The translations under genes were made by a program, and so were the position numbers. Positions 38,723 to 47,801 of a stretch of DNA of 59,261 bases are shown here, in pieces; positions within the stretch are counted from its first letter, which is position 1; every line of letters starts with the position of its first letter. This DNA comes from a virus, in the IMG/VR virus record IMGVR_UViG_3300031566_000031, positions 1 through 59,261 of that record, one strand, 5' to 3'. The notes below the pieces were generated by a model, which ran no database searches, was not told where the DNA came from, and worked only from the letters and a program-made list of their open reading frames with translations.

Positions 38723-41700
38723 ATGCCTCGCAGCGGAGATCCCAAGGACATTAAGGTCGGTACTGGTAAGGCGAACCAGGGCAGCGTTGACGCTAATTCG
38801 TTCACGCCTGACCTCGCGTCGGGCATCGGGGGCAAGCATGGGATCAAGGCTCACGTTGACGACCCGCAGGACGCTCACCCAGCTTCCGCGATCGGCACGA
38901 CCACGACTCAGGGCTTCTACGACGGAGACGACGTGCAGTCGGATTTGGATGAGCTTTCGGGCCTCATCCCGCCCCGGCCCCCCTACGTCGGCACGTACCT
39001 GACCAACCTCGGCACAATGCTGACCGGCTCGTTGCTCAGCGGCATCCCTGACTGGGGCCACCTCAAGCTGAACGACGCCGGCCACATCAATCGGGGCAAC
39101 GTCATCCCGCCCGTTCCCGCTACACCGAACGCCGATGCGGACGTGTACCCCTACTATCACTTTGCTCCGGCATTCGCCGACGACGCGCCTCCTTTCGATC
39201 TGCCGGGCAACGACCCGCACCACGATGCGACGTTCAATCTGAACCCCGCAGGGACAGGCGACCCCACGTACAAGGGTGGTGGTCTCGGACTCGCCCACGC
39301 AGGTGGCTTCACCCGAGGGGTGGCCGGCGGAATCGGGTCGGACGGCCCGGTGATCGAGACGGCACGACTCATGCCCACGGCTGGTGGAGCGTTCCGGCCC
39401 ATCGTGCTTTCGGGCATGGTGTACCCATCCGATCGAGGAGTGCTGGCCTTGATCCACTGGCCGGCAGACGGTGACATTGGCGATTTCCTCGCCCAAGACC
39501 TGACCGACCGCTGCCCCGCCGCCCTTCGTCTAGGCCAGGGCCTTTTGGACAACTGCGATGGCGCTCCGGGTGGCATCTTCAGCGAAGGCGACCCTGACAT
39601 TCTCGCGTACCCGGGACGAGCCAGCGGCCAGTACGATCTGGTCGAGCTTCACACGGGTCTTGTCGGAGGCACGGGCCCTGTCCTTCCGCCGCCCTTCGAT
39701 GTGGGGGTTCCGAGCGCGGGTCAGGTTCGACTCGGGCAAGACCCCGGCGCAGGCGTGCCCGTAGTGACAGGCGGGATCCCGATCCTCGGTGGTACGACCA
39801 ACGCGTTGGGCCAGGACGGCGACCCCTACGCCCCTGCGGGCAACGACAACAACTTTTTCCGCTACCGTCTCCCCTACTTGGAGGACTACACGGCAGGGTC
39901 GGGTCCGACGTTCACGCCGGATGCCGAGAAGCCTCGTTACTTCTCCAAGCCTCTCGTTGCCCTCGACTACCTGACCGATCTGACTCAGGCGGGTGACTAC
40001 CCGAATCTCCCTGACGACTACTGGCATTTCCAGATCGCCCGTTACCGTCACCAATTCCTGTTTCCGCAGAACGCTCCGCTCCCGCCTGACCCTATCGACC
40101 AAGGAGCGTGGATCCTGTTTCACTTCAAGCGCGAAGCGGATTTTGAAGCGTTCGTTCGTGACGGTATTGCACCTGACGATCCGACTTTTGGATACGAGAC
40201 GTGGAGTAAGCCGGTTCTCTTGTTCGCATCGAGCCCTGAGAGCACCGACAACATCGCGGACCCTGGCACACCTTTCGATACGGCCGAGGGCTACCACGTC
40301 ATCCGTGCGGCGACGATGGAGGACCCCACTGCGAACCTGATCACCTCCACCGCGAAGGAGTACACGTTCACTGCAACGTCGGACGAGGTAATGATCATCT
40401 CGGGCGTCCAGTATTTCGTGCCCGGCACCGCCGGCTCCGAGTGGACGATCGACTCGATGAGTTTGATCATTGATCCCGGCGTCTGGACCTACAACTACAA
40501 CCTTGGTCGCTTGGCCGCCTCGCCCGCCGAGATCACGACGGGGATGGCGGGGCAGTATCCGTTGTTCGTTTACCTCGGCATGTTCGCCGCGGAGACTGGG
40601 AACATTGTGGAGCCCTCGGCGACGACCTCCTTCGACGGAGACGAGTTCGCCCAGCGGCTTGAATTCCGCTACGACACTCTCGACGTTGCTAGCGGCCACG
40701 GTCCCTTCGACCTGACCAACGGCCCCACGATTGCGGACAACATGACCCTCGCCCTGTTCCCGGGCGACCCCATGACGTTCCTCGGCGATGTGTCGGTGCC
40801 CCACTTCACCACCGACGCTCGGATCCGATCCTTCGTTCGCAAGCCGCTCGGCCACGAGGTCCCTGCGGAGACGGCTTTGGAGACTCTGTTCGACCGCCCG
40901 GCAGGCGACGGCATCCTATTCCACACGACCGACCACAACCCCACTGGTGGCACGGGAGCCTACGGCAACTTCCTGACTGGCGCCCTGTTTACGCCCGTCC
41001 GACCAAGCCTGGAGACGGCCCTCAAGGACGTTCAGGAGCGGTTCTTGGACGAGGTGTACCGATACTGGCCGAGCAACCTGTTCTCCGTCCACGACCCCAC
41101 CTGGGACGGCACACGGGGCAACATTTCGGGCCCAGGGCTGCCTTTCGCATCCGCGCCGATTGACCTCCCCGTTCGGATTGGGTCGGACGCTCCGACGCAA
41201 ACCGCATCGTGGGTTCAGGCCCACATTCACCTTCTCGATGTGGGGTCAGATCCGCTCGTCACACCAGACGCTCAGGTAGCGGGGTTGCCGGATCGTAACC
41301 CTCCGATCACGGACGGCGTGGTGGGTCCCGTTCCCTCAACAGGCATCCTGCTCTACCCGCAAACCGACTACACCGCCGGGTTCCGTCCGCGTCTCGGGGT
41401 GGACATTACGACCCCACAATTCGACTACACCGTGGCTTCCGAGCCCTCGCGCCGGTACATCCGTATCTTCGACGCGGGGTACACCCGCGACGCGTCGCCC
41501 GAAGCAATCGCCGGAACAAAGCTGGTGCGCTTCCGCATCCGCGGCCTCCGTCTTGTCGATTTCGCATGGAAACCGAATCCCGCAGGGACTCCCCCCGGAG
41601 GTTCCGACGAGATTGCGATCTTCTGCAAGGTGCCCGGCCTCACCTCTTGGATGGACATGGGGCGTACCGATGGTGCGGGCCCTTCCAAGCAAGACGCGCT

Positions 41701-41968
41701 CAATGATGGCGCGGGTTGCAAGGTGATCGGCCCGACGACCCGGGACGCCCGCGACCCTGTGACGGGAGTTTGGTATAGCGAGGTGCTGATCAATGTTGGG
41801 CCGGCAGCCTCCTTCTTCCAGAGCAGCTTCGGCGAAGTGCCCGTCATGGTGAAGGTCGTTATGAAGGCGGCAGGGGCCTCGCTGAATTTCCAGCAGGGCG
41901 GCACCGACGGGACCACCAATGATGTACGCGGTCTGATCGGCATCGAGGTACTGCGAGGAGTTTCCTGA
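38723..41968 (+). CDS. Tail fibre-like protein with C-terminal beta-sandwich domain, 1081 aa
   Basis: The N-terminus carries DDPQDAHPASAIGTTTTQGF followed by D(D)VQSDLDELSG. This 'DAH.ASAI ... dVq..LdeL' arrangement is common at the start of phage fibre proteins. Residues 60-400 are Gly/Pro/Asp-rich with many aromatic residues. Residues 400-900 are beta-rich. The last 175 residues (about 905-1080) look like a compact beta-sandwich with RYIRIFDAGYTRD, FCKVPGLTSWMDMGRTDGAG and SKQDALNDGAGC. That region is a good candidate for the receptor-binding tip. The gene starts two bases after the previous stop, and its own stop overlaps the next ATG (TGATG), so it is cotranscribed and probably coupled with both neighbours. 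Confidence 0.75.
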   Translation: MPRSGDPKDIKVGTGKANQGSVDANSFTPDLASGIGGKHGIKAHVDDPQDAHPASAIGTTTTQGFYDGDDVQSDLDELSGLIPPRPPYVGTYLTNLGTMLTGSLLSGIPDWGHLKLNDAGHINRGNVIPPVPATPNADADVYPYYHFAPAFADDAPPFDLPGNDPHHDATFNLNPAGTGDPTYKGGGLGLAHAGGFTRGVAGGIGSDGPVIETARLMPTAGGAFRPIVLSGMVYPSDRGVLALIHWPADGDIGDFLAQDLTDRCPAALRLGQGLLDNCDGAPGGIFSEGDPDILAYPGRASGQYDLVELHTGLVGGTGPVLPPPFDVGVPSAGQVRLGQDPGAGVPVVTGGIPILGGTTNALGQDGDPYAPAGNDNNFFRYRLPYLEDYTAGSGPTFTPDAEKPRYFSKPLVALDYLTDLTQAGDYPNLPDDYWHFQIARYRHQFLFPQNAPLPPDPIDQGAWILFHFKREADFEAFVRDGIAPDDPTFGYETWSKPVLLFASSPESTDNIADPGTPFDTAEGYHVIRAATMEDPTANLITSTAKEYTFTATSDEVMIISGVQYFVPGTAGSEWTIDSMSLIIDPGVWTYNYNLGRLAASPAEITTGMAGQYPLFVYLGMFAAETGNIVEPSATTSFDGDEFAQRLEFRYDTLDVASGHGPFDLTNGPTIADNMTLALFPGDPMTFLGDVSVPHFTTDARIRSFVRKPLGHEVPAETALETLFDRPAGDGILFHTTDHNPTGGTGAYGNFLTGALFTPVRPSLETALKDVQERFLDEVYRYWPSNLFSVHDPTWDGTRGNISGPGLPFASAPIDLPVRIGSDAPTQTASWVQAHIHLLDVGSDPLVTPDAQVAGLPDRNPPITDGVVGPVPSTGILLYPQTDYTAGFRPRLGVDITTPQFDYTVASEPSRRYIRIFDAGYTRDASPEAIAGTKLVRFRIRGLRLVDFAWKPNPAGTPPGGSDEIAIFCKVPGLTSWMDMGRTDGAGPSKQDALNDGAGCKVIGPTTRDARDPVTGVWYSEVLINVGPAASFFQSSFGEVPVMVKVVMKAAGASLNFQQGGTDGTTNDVRGLIGIEVLRGVS

Positions 41969-44900
41969 TGGCTGATTTTGAAGATTTCGATGAAGAGACC
42001 TTGGAGCGTCTACGCAAGGCGCTGGCAAAGCGATCTGACACTGGTACGGGTCTTGACCCGTGGCAGGAGCACTTTGATCGCGGCCAATCGACCTACAGCG
42101 AGCAGGTTCTCAGCAACGACATTATCCAGGGGCTTTCGGGCTCTTGGGCCGCGTCCTACGATTTCGGCTGGGGGGCCGGCATCCGCCCCGAGTCGTTGGG
42201 TCTCCAATCCCAAGACCCCTCGTTCCCGACCAAGACGCGTCCCCGCACGTCCAAGTTTGGTCGCCGTGGTGTTCCCGACATTGATTTCGTCCCCTACAAC
42301 TGGAGGACCAACCGCTTCTCGATCAAGGGACCGGCCCTTGTTGGCAACCCGATCGTGTTTGAGCCCTACGGCCCGACGCTCAAATCGGATGCGATGGATT
42401 GGACCTGGGAGATTCTGCCCGGTGGTGGGCCCAACGGCGGCGACCTTCTGCTCCAAGCGCCTCGCCCCGACGGTGCGACAGCGACAGCACTGACCATCGA
42501 GGAGATCTGGAACACCCCACCGTGGTCGATCGGAGACGCCGACGAGCCCAACGGTGGGCTGTACCTCATGGTGACGGATTACGGGGAGATGGACGGTTCC
42601 CTCGACCCCGCGACCTCGGCCTCGATGACGCCCCTCGCTGCTCACGCGGACACGGCACGCACTGAAATCTTCCGCGTCGCCTCCCTCTTCAACCTTCACG
42701 GCGGCCCCTACGCGCCGCACGAAGCTCGGATCGAACTTCATCCGAACAAGCCTCTCTCGGACTACTTCGACCTTCCGGCCGCTCGCTCCGTCCGAGGCGT
42801 CACACTGTTTACTCCGTACGCGGCACGTCTTGCCGCCATCCCTGAATCGGGCGCAGGGCCGGGACGCGAGCGGGTGTTCCAGGTCATTTCGCCGATGAAT
42901 TCGGCGGCTTCTGACTACTACCCCCCTTACGATGGGGGGACCGGCGGAGACGGCACATGGCTTCAGGGCGGTTTTCCGTCGCACGACCCCGCTGCCCCTG
43001 TGGGCACCGGGGCGACATGGATGGGCAAGGCAACTCTGCCTATCCCCCTCCCGATCCGCGAGACCGGGGGCATCATCGAGAAGCTCGGATTTCCCGGCCC
43101 TTCGGCTGCGGACGCGGGCACGTCTCTGATCCAAGCCGTTCTCGCACCCGACCCGACTGATGTTGGTCGGATCATTCGGATTTACCACGTGGACCGCGCT
43201 GACGCGGCGTCCTTCACAACAGGAGACACCACCAAGATCCTGGGGTGGTTTGAGGTCTTGGACGTGACGGGGAGCGACTACACGATCCGGCACGTCCCTG
43301 ACGTTCCGCCGTTGACCGGGCAAGTGTTCCACGGGCAGGTCACGATGGTGGCTGCGGGCGACCCCACGATCATGGTGGGGTTTACGATCCACGACCCTGT
43401 GTCTGAGATCTTCCGTGGGGATTTTGATCACGACAAGGTGGAGTCCGCACGGCTCAAGAACCTGATCGATCCCCATTTGGTTGAGCGGTTTGCCAAGAAG
43501 CGTCTTGGTTCCGCGGCTCCACAATCTTCGGGAGCCTCTCCCGGCCGCGCGGATCGGGCAGCCATCCCGACTGCTTCTGTTGCAGGGGGCCCTGCTCCTG
43601 GGGTTCAGTGCGAGAACCCGGGCAATCTTCTTGACCTCGGCTTCCGCATGGTCCTGTATCCGGCGAAGGGCAACCTTGCGGGAAACCCGGTGCCCGATTT
43701 TGATCGGCCCATCGACTCGCTGGAAGCAGTCATCGACGGATCGATTACGGAGAAGCAGTACATCGAGGTCGATTACTCCAACGGTGTCGTCACGCTCAGC
43801 CATCCTCCGCCGGCCGGGGTAGACAGTCAGATCGTGCCGAACGGCGTGCTCCTCGGGCCGAACAACCCACGTGGCGAGGTGATCCTGTACGCCTCTTGCG
43901 TGCCCTACAGCCGTGAGCCGCAGTCCAACGCTCCGGGTATTAGAGCGGCTGTCCACAATCCTGATGGCAACGACGAACACGTGGATGTGTTCTCCAACAG
44001 GATCACGTCCACCATCGATCTCATCTCCACGGCTTTCCTCGGGGGCCCTCCTTGGATCGATGAGGCTACGGGCCTTGTTCTGACGACGACATGGGGAGGC
44101 CCACAGACAGGCATCGTTGAAATTCTGGACGGGGGCATCGGGTCCACCTCCATCGGGCGGTGGTCTTACTCCAAGGTCGAGTCTTTCGCGCCGGGGCAGG
44201 ACACCCTCAAGCTGGTCGCGTCCCTGACGGGTTCGGGCCCCCCTGCCGTCTTCGGCCCAACGATGACGGTCGTGTTGCGCCGAGAGGTTCGGACGGTAGC
44301 AACCGCCTCTCTCGACAACAGTTTCTTCATTGACGACTACCGCTTCGATACGACCTACGGAAGCACGGCGCGGTTCAACACGCTCCGGTTCGGCTCTACG
44401 ATCACGCCTTTCATCGACGGCTCGGCACAGATCACCTCTGGCAGTGGTGGTTCGGGACGACTCCGCTGGGACGAGGCCCTCGACAACGGGCCAAACAGCA
44501 ACGCGAATAACGCTTACATCAGCTTGCTCGATGGTCTGTTCTGGGATACCTCGGAGACGACTCCATTGGCGGGTCCCGCGTTCGCTCCGACCCCCGAGTC
44601 TCCTTTTCATGGCGGACCTTTGTACGGCAAGTTTGCCCGTAAGGGGACAGTCTCGCCCATCGACGGCTTGACGTGGACGAACATCGGCGCTCCGATCTAC
44701 ACGTGGGGAGCCTCGGCCAACGGCGGCGGGAACCAGATCATCGTTGAGGCCCGTATTTCGCGGAAACGCTTTTCCCCAACCGGGACTACGCAGGTTGCCA
44801 TACTGAAAGAGGTGTGGACCTACAGCTTTGGAACGTGGGCAAAGGCTGAGACGATCTTGGCAACGACGCAATCGACCGTGTTCCGTTTCTTTGGATCAGG

Positions 44901-45000
44901 GGCATCGATCTCCTTGCAGGCGATCGATGATGCGACCTTCACCCAAGGGGTTGAGGCTGTGGTGGAGTATTTCGCCGTTCCTGGGTATGCAGCTAGCTAA
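41968..45000 (+). CDS. Large beta-rich virion protein, 1010 aa
   Basis: An acidic helical N-terminus (DFEDFDEETLERLRKALAKR) is followed by a DPWQEHFDRGQSTYSEQVLS segment that could be an attachment motif. Most of the rest is strand-rich, with many Pro, Gly, Asp and aromatic residues. A Ser/Ala/Pro-rich linker near residues 520-545 (APQSSGASPGRADRA) divides the protein into an N-terminal part of about 510 and a C-terminal part of about 460 residues. I recognise no catalytic signature. The overlap of its start with the previous stop places it in the same translational unit as the fibre gene at 38723, so the two may be partners in one appendage. Function is inferred from context only. Confidence 0.7.
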   Translation: MADFEDFDEETLERLRKALAKRSDTGTGLDPWQEHFDRGQSTYSEQVLSNDIIQGLSGSWAASYDFGWGAGIRPESLGLQSQDPSFPTKTRPRTSKFGRRGVPDIDFVPYNWRTNRFSIKGPALVGNPIVFEPYGPTLKSDAMDWTWEILPGGGPNGGDLLLQAPRPDGATATALTIEEIWNTPPWSIGDADEPNGGLYLMVTDYGEMDGSLDPATSASMTPLAAHADTARTEIFRVASLFNLHGGPYAPHEARIELHPNKPLSDYFDLPAARSVRGVTLFTPYAARLAAIPESGAGPGRERVFQVISPMNSAASDYYPPYDGGTGGDGTWLQGGFPSHDPAAPVGTGATWMGKATLPIPLPIRETGGIIEKLGFPGPSAADAGTSLIQAVLAPDPTDVGRIIRIYHVDRADAASFTTGDTTKILGWFEVLDVTGSDYTIRHVPDVPPLTGQVFHGQVTMVAAGDPTIMVGFTIHDPVSEIFRGDFDHDKVESARLKNLIDPHLVERFAKKRLGSAAPQSSGASPGRADRAAIPTASVAGGPAPGVQCENPGNLLDLGFRMVLYPAKGNLAGNPVPDFDRPIDSLEAVIDGSITEKQYIEVDYSNGVVTLSHPPPAGVDSQIVPNGVLLGPNNPRGEVILYASCVPYSREPQSNAPGIRAAVHNPDGNDEHVDVFSNRITSTIDLISTAFLGGPPWIDEATGLVLTTTWGGPQTGIVEILDGGIGSTSIGRWSYSKVESFAPGQDTLKLVASLTGSGPPAVFGPTMTVVLRREVRTVATASLDNSFFIDDYRFDTTYGSTARFNTLRFGSTITPFIDGSAQITSGSGGSGRLRWDEALDNGPNSNANNAYISLLDGLFWDTSETTPLAGPAFAPTPESPFHGGPLYGKFARKGTVSPIDGLTWTNIGAPIYTWGASANGGGNQIIVEARISRKRFSPTGTTQVAILKEVWTYSFGTWAKAETILATTQSTVFRFFGSGASISLQAIDDATFTQGVEAVVEYFAVPGYAAS

Positions 45001-45041
45001 TTCGCTGCGTTTTCCTGCCTATAGGTCGGTCCGAGTAGGGC
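44989..45041 (+). promoter_or_regulatory. Hairpin plus candidate promoter motif before the Gly-rich fibre gene
   Basis: A GCAGC/GCTGC stem (44989-44993 with 45004-45008, overlapping the upstream stop codon) leads into GTTTTCC. One base later comes GCCTATAGG (45017-45025), then nine bases, then GTAGGG (45035-45040). The same order, hairpin then GCGTTTTCC then core then GTAGG, occurs before 46992. The core is 34 nt from the start codon at 45060. The hairpin with T-run could end the upstream transcript and the core could start the next one. Confidence 0.5.
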
Positions 45042-45059
45042 CTTCCTGGCAGGAGAAGC

Positions 45060-46904
45060 ATGGCAACGAAGCGTACAAAATGGACCTTTGCGGACGCAAC
45101 TGAGCGGGACACGCACGTCGGTTTTGGGTCGGGTGTCAACGACGGCGACTGCTGTATTCTCCTGAGCGACTATTCGATGTGGGCCTACAACGGCACCGCT
45201 TGGATCCAATCTCCGGCCACCGCCTCAAGCCTGTCCGCGGTCCTCCTTGTCGGGAACACCTCGGGAGCCAGCGACATTGAGGTGTCCGCGGCCCAGGCCG
45301 TGCGCGGCGTCGATGGGGGAACGGGCGCGGGGCTGACCGTCCGCGGTGGCGCAGGGTCTACCTCGCTCGGAGGGCCGCTCACCCTTCAAGGCGGAAGCGC
45401 GGCCGGCACAGGGAACGGTGGCGACTTGATCTTGGCGGGGGGGATCGCGGCGGGCACAGGCACCGATGGCACTGTGAGCGTGACGGGTTCCACCGCCTCC
45501 GTCACCTCTTCCGACGCTGACCTCTCCCTAAACGTTTTGGGTGGGAACAACTTGGTCGTCAATGCTGATGGCACGTTTTTCCAATCCGATTCGGGAGCGT
45601 TTGTCGTCATCGGGAAATCCCCCTTCGCAAACACGGTCAGTCTCGACCTCGCAAGCTCGGCGACAGGAACTTTGGAGAACAGCCTCGCGGGTGGTGTCCT
45701 TGAGCTTCGGACCTTCACGACCGGAGCGGCAACGAACACCGGAAACCTGACGGTCAACACCGGAGCCAACGCCAACGCTGTCTCGGGTGACACCGGGGAC
45801 CTGATCCTTGGCACGGGGTCGGTCACGAATGCTGCGTCGGCGGGCACTTCGGGGGACGTAGCGCTTATTGCGGGTACGGCGGCGGGAAGCGGAAACGGCG
45901 GCAACATCCTCCTGACGCCCGGAAGCACTGGAAGCGGCACCGAAGGGACGGTTCGGATCACGGGCAAAGGCCAGTCGCTCCACGGTGGAAATGCGACCCG
46001 ACGATTCCAGATCCTTGGCGGCACTCAGACCGCCATCACAGGCGATTCAACAGGTCCCAGTGTTTACTTGGAAGCCCAGGGGACGGCGGCACGGGACGGA
46101 GCCCAGGTCACAGTTAGCAACTCGGTTGTAGGCAATGGCTCTTTTGTTGCTCGTGGAGGCAACGCTCTTTCGGGCACCACTGCTGGGGGAAGCGCCGACC
46201 TCATCGCTGGAATCGGTTTCGGAGCAGGAGCCGGGGCCCAATCTTCGATTCAAGCGGGTAACGGCGGCGCCACTGGCAACGGGGGCTACGCCTTCGTTCT
46301 GGCGGGCAACGCGGGGGCGACCTCCGGTAACGGCGGTGGCGTAGTGATCACGGCCAAGGACGCAACCGGATCCGGCCTCGGTGGTCCCGTCAACATTACG
46401 GCGGGTGGGTCTCCCACAGGGACCCCGGGCGATATTAACCTCACGACGGATGGTGGTCTGGTTAAGATTCGCACGACGAGCGGGTTCGCGGGCTCTGAGA
46501 GGGTGAGTCAGACCTACGGTGTCCAGTTCACTTCGCCCTCCGGTGGCGGGGTTCTCGACATGGTGACGCTCGGCACGCTGGATACCAACGGTCGGAACCT
46601 CAAGGTCAAGCTCCATGTGACGGCGCAGAACAGCGTCGTGGACGACGACTTCATCAGCGCCGTGATCCAAACTGCGGCCTACCGTGCGGGAGGGACCGTC
46701 TCAGTTGTGACCACCCCCGCGCTGACGAGCCACGAAGGCAACTCCTCGGGGACCAACCCCACGTTTGTCGCGGATCTCTTCTTCGCGGTCGCCGCTACCG
46801 GCAACGACATTCGGCTGACTCTCCGAAATTCAAGCAGCACGACGACCTACACCCTCAACACGGCTGTAGAGTGGTCCGTCCAAGAAGGTGGCTTCTCCTC
46901 CTAA
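45060..46904 (+). CDS. Gly-rich beta-helical tail fibre-like protein, 614 aa
   Basis: The N-terminus has the fibre-start pattern W(T)F..ATERD and MWAYNGTAWIQ (about residue 40). Residues about 80-480 are Gly/Thr/Ser/Ala-rich tandem repeats of short strands. The best pair is at about 107-145 and 270-307: GTGNGGDLILAGG...GTGTDGTVSVTG and GSGNGGNILLTPG...GSGTEGTVRITG. This is typical of a trimeric Gly-rich beta-helix shaft. The last 130 residues form a conventional beta domain (NLKVKLHVTAQNSVVDDDFI to the C-terminus) that may be the distal or trimerisation domain. A candidate promoter lies upstream and GGAG (45051-45054) is a good ribosome-binding site. Probably part of a host-recognition fibre. 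Confidence 0.8.
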   Translation: MATKRTKWTFADATERDTHVGFGSGVNDGDCCILLSDYSMWAYNGTAWIQSPATASSLSAVLLVGNTSGASDIEVSAAQAVRGVDGGTGAGLTVRGGAGSTSLGGPLTLQGGSAAGTGNGGDLILAGGIAAGTGTDGTVSVTGSTASVTSSDADLSLNVLGGNNLVVNADGTFFQSDSGAFVVIGKSPFANTVSLDLASSATGTLENSLAGGVLELRTFTTGAATNTGNLTVNTGANANAVSGDTGDLILGTGSVTNAASAGTSGDVALIAGTAAGSGNGGNILLTPGSTGSGTEGTVRITGKGQSLHGGNATRRFQILGGTQTAITGDSTGPSVYLEAQGTAARDGAQVTVSNSVVGNGSFVARGGNALSGTTAGGSADLIAGIGFGAGAGAQSSIQAGNGGATGNGGYAFVLAGNAGATSGNGGGVVITAKDATGSGLGGPVNITAGGSPTGTPGDINLTTDGGLVKIRTTSGFAGSERVSQTYGVQFTSPSGGGVLDMVTLGTLDTNGRNLKVKLHVTAQNSVVDDDFISAVIQTAAYRAGGTVSVVTTPALTSHEGNSSGTNPTFVADLFFAVAATGNDIRLTLRNSSSTTTYTLNTAVEWSVQEGGFSS

Positions 46905-46909
46905 TTCGG

Positions 46910-46979
46910 GCTGCTAGCGCAGCGTTTTCCCGCCTATAGGACGGCTCCAAGTAGGACACCTGTGCCACAGGCGCAGGTA
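46910..46979 (+). promoter_or_regulatory. Hairpin plus candidate promoter motif before the 266-aa gene
   Basis: A GCTGC-TAGC-GCAGC hairpin (46910-46923) is followed by GTTTTCC (46924-46930), one base, GCCTATAGG (46932-46940), ten bases and GTAGGAC (46951-46957). This is the best second copy of the arrangement before 45060, including the GCGTTTTCC box. A further short inverted repeat, CCTGTG-C-CACAGG (46959-46971), lies before the ribosome-binding region and is not present at the other sites. Confidence 0.5.
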
Positions 46980-46991
46980 GAGTGAACCGCG

Positions 46992-47792
46992 ATGCGCGTC
47001 CTGATCGATTACCCCTCAAACAAGATCCTACAGGTGGAGAAAACCCCGCTTGTTGGTGAGGGGGAGCCCGTTAACGGCAAATACTCGGTTCCGATCCCAG
47101 AGGCCGTGACGGTCTACGTGAATTCGGATTCTTTTGTGGTGCCTGCTTCCAACCCGGGATCGGTTGTGGCGCAGTCCTACGCCGGCCTGCTGGCCCAATT
47201 CCCGCAGTACGAGAATATCCTGTTCAACCCCCTGATCACGGCTGCGGACGTGGACGACCTCGATTTGACCGCTGTGTTGGTCGAAGGGATGCCTCCCACG
47301 GAGGAACACGTTACTCGCGCGCAGGTGGGCCGCCAGACCGGAGGACCCTTTACGAGCGGACAAGCCGCCAACACCACGGCCGTGCTCCCCGCCAACACGA
47401 GCGTGACCCCCACCCGCCCGGGTGTCCTGGTCACGGACACTATCGACATTGGCCCGCTGACGGTTGATCCGATCAGTGGGCTCGTGGTTGGCGCCGACGA
47501 ATTCGTTGTCTACTGGTATCTCTACGAGTTTGAGACGACCGAGGACATACGATCTGATTTTGGCGCGCAGGCGGGGACGAACGCCCCTGCACTTCGCCGT
47601 CTGATCGAAACAGATCAGGAACCCGCGGACCTACAGGTGTTCCTGTCGATCAACGATGGCGCGACCTACACGGAGGTCCAACGGCTTGTGCCCATCGCCT
47701 TCTGCGAGCCGGGCACCCTGCTTCGGATTGCGTTCAAGAACAACAACCCCACCGGAAAAAAGTACGTGGCTGCTTACTCGGTGATGTTTTGA
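46992..47792 (+). CDS. Putative virion appendage protein, 266 aa
   Basis: The N-terminal half contains VLIDYPSNKILQVEK and a helical stretch with FPQYENILFNPLI. The second half is beta-rich: FVVYWYLYEFETTEDIRSDF near residues 173-192, then DLQVFLSINDGATYTEVQRL, ending TGKKYVAAYSVMF. The last 100 residues look like a small lectin-like or fibre-tip beta-sandwich ('lSindGatytev...lriaFkNn...YvaaYsv.F'). The gene has its own candidate promoter and lies between a fibre shaft gene and the 1870-aa protein. It may be a fibre tip or adaptor. No family name can be given with certainty. Confidence 0.65.
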   Translation: MRVLIDYPSNKILQVEKTPLVGEGEPVNGKYSVPIPEAVTVYVNSDSFVVPASNPGSVVAQSYAGLLAQFPQYENILFNPLITAADVDDLDLTAVLVEGMPPTEEHVTRAQVGRQTGGPFTSGQAANTTAVLPANTSVTPTRPGVLVTDTIDIGPLTVDPISGLVVGADEFVVYWYLYEFETTEDIRSDFGAQAGTNAPALRRLIETDQEPADLQVFLSINDGATYTEVQRLVPIAFCEPGTLLRIAFKNNNPTGKKYVAAYSVMF

Positions 47793-47801
47793 GGAACCCA
47801 A

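Noticed and set aside
42010-44871. Long minus-strand reading frame of about 950 codons, and similar ones at 4077-6206, 8850-10241 and 49887-51962
   Set aside because: All lie wholly inside convincing plus-strand genes, have Arg-rich compositions and no protein-family signal. They are by-products of codon bias.
25159-46940. T7-type promoter, from the CTATAGG similarity
   Set aside because: Only the last six or seven bases match. The upstream T7 recognition region is absent and the flanking boxes are different, so no T7-family polymerase can be inferred.
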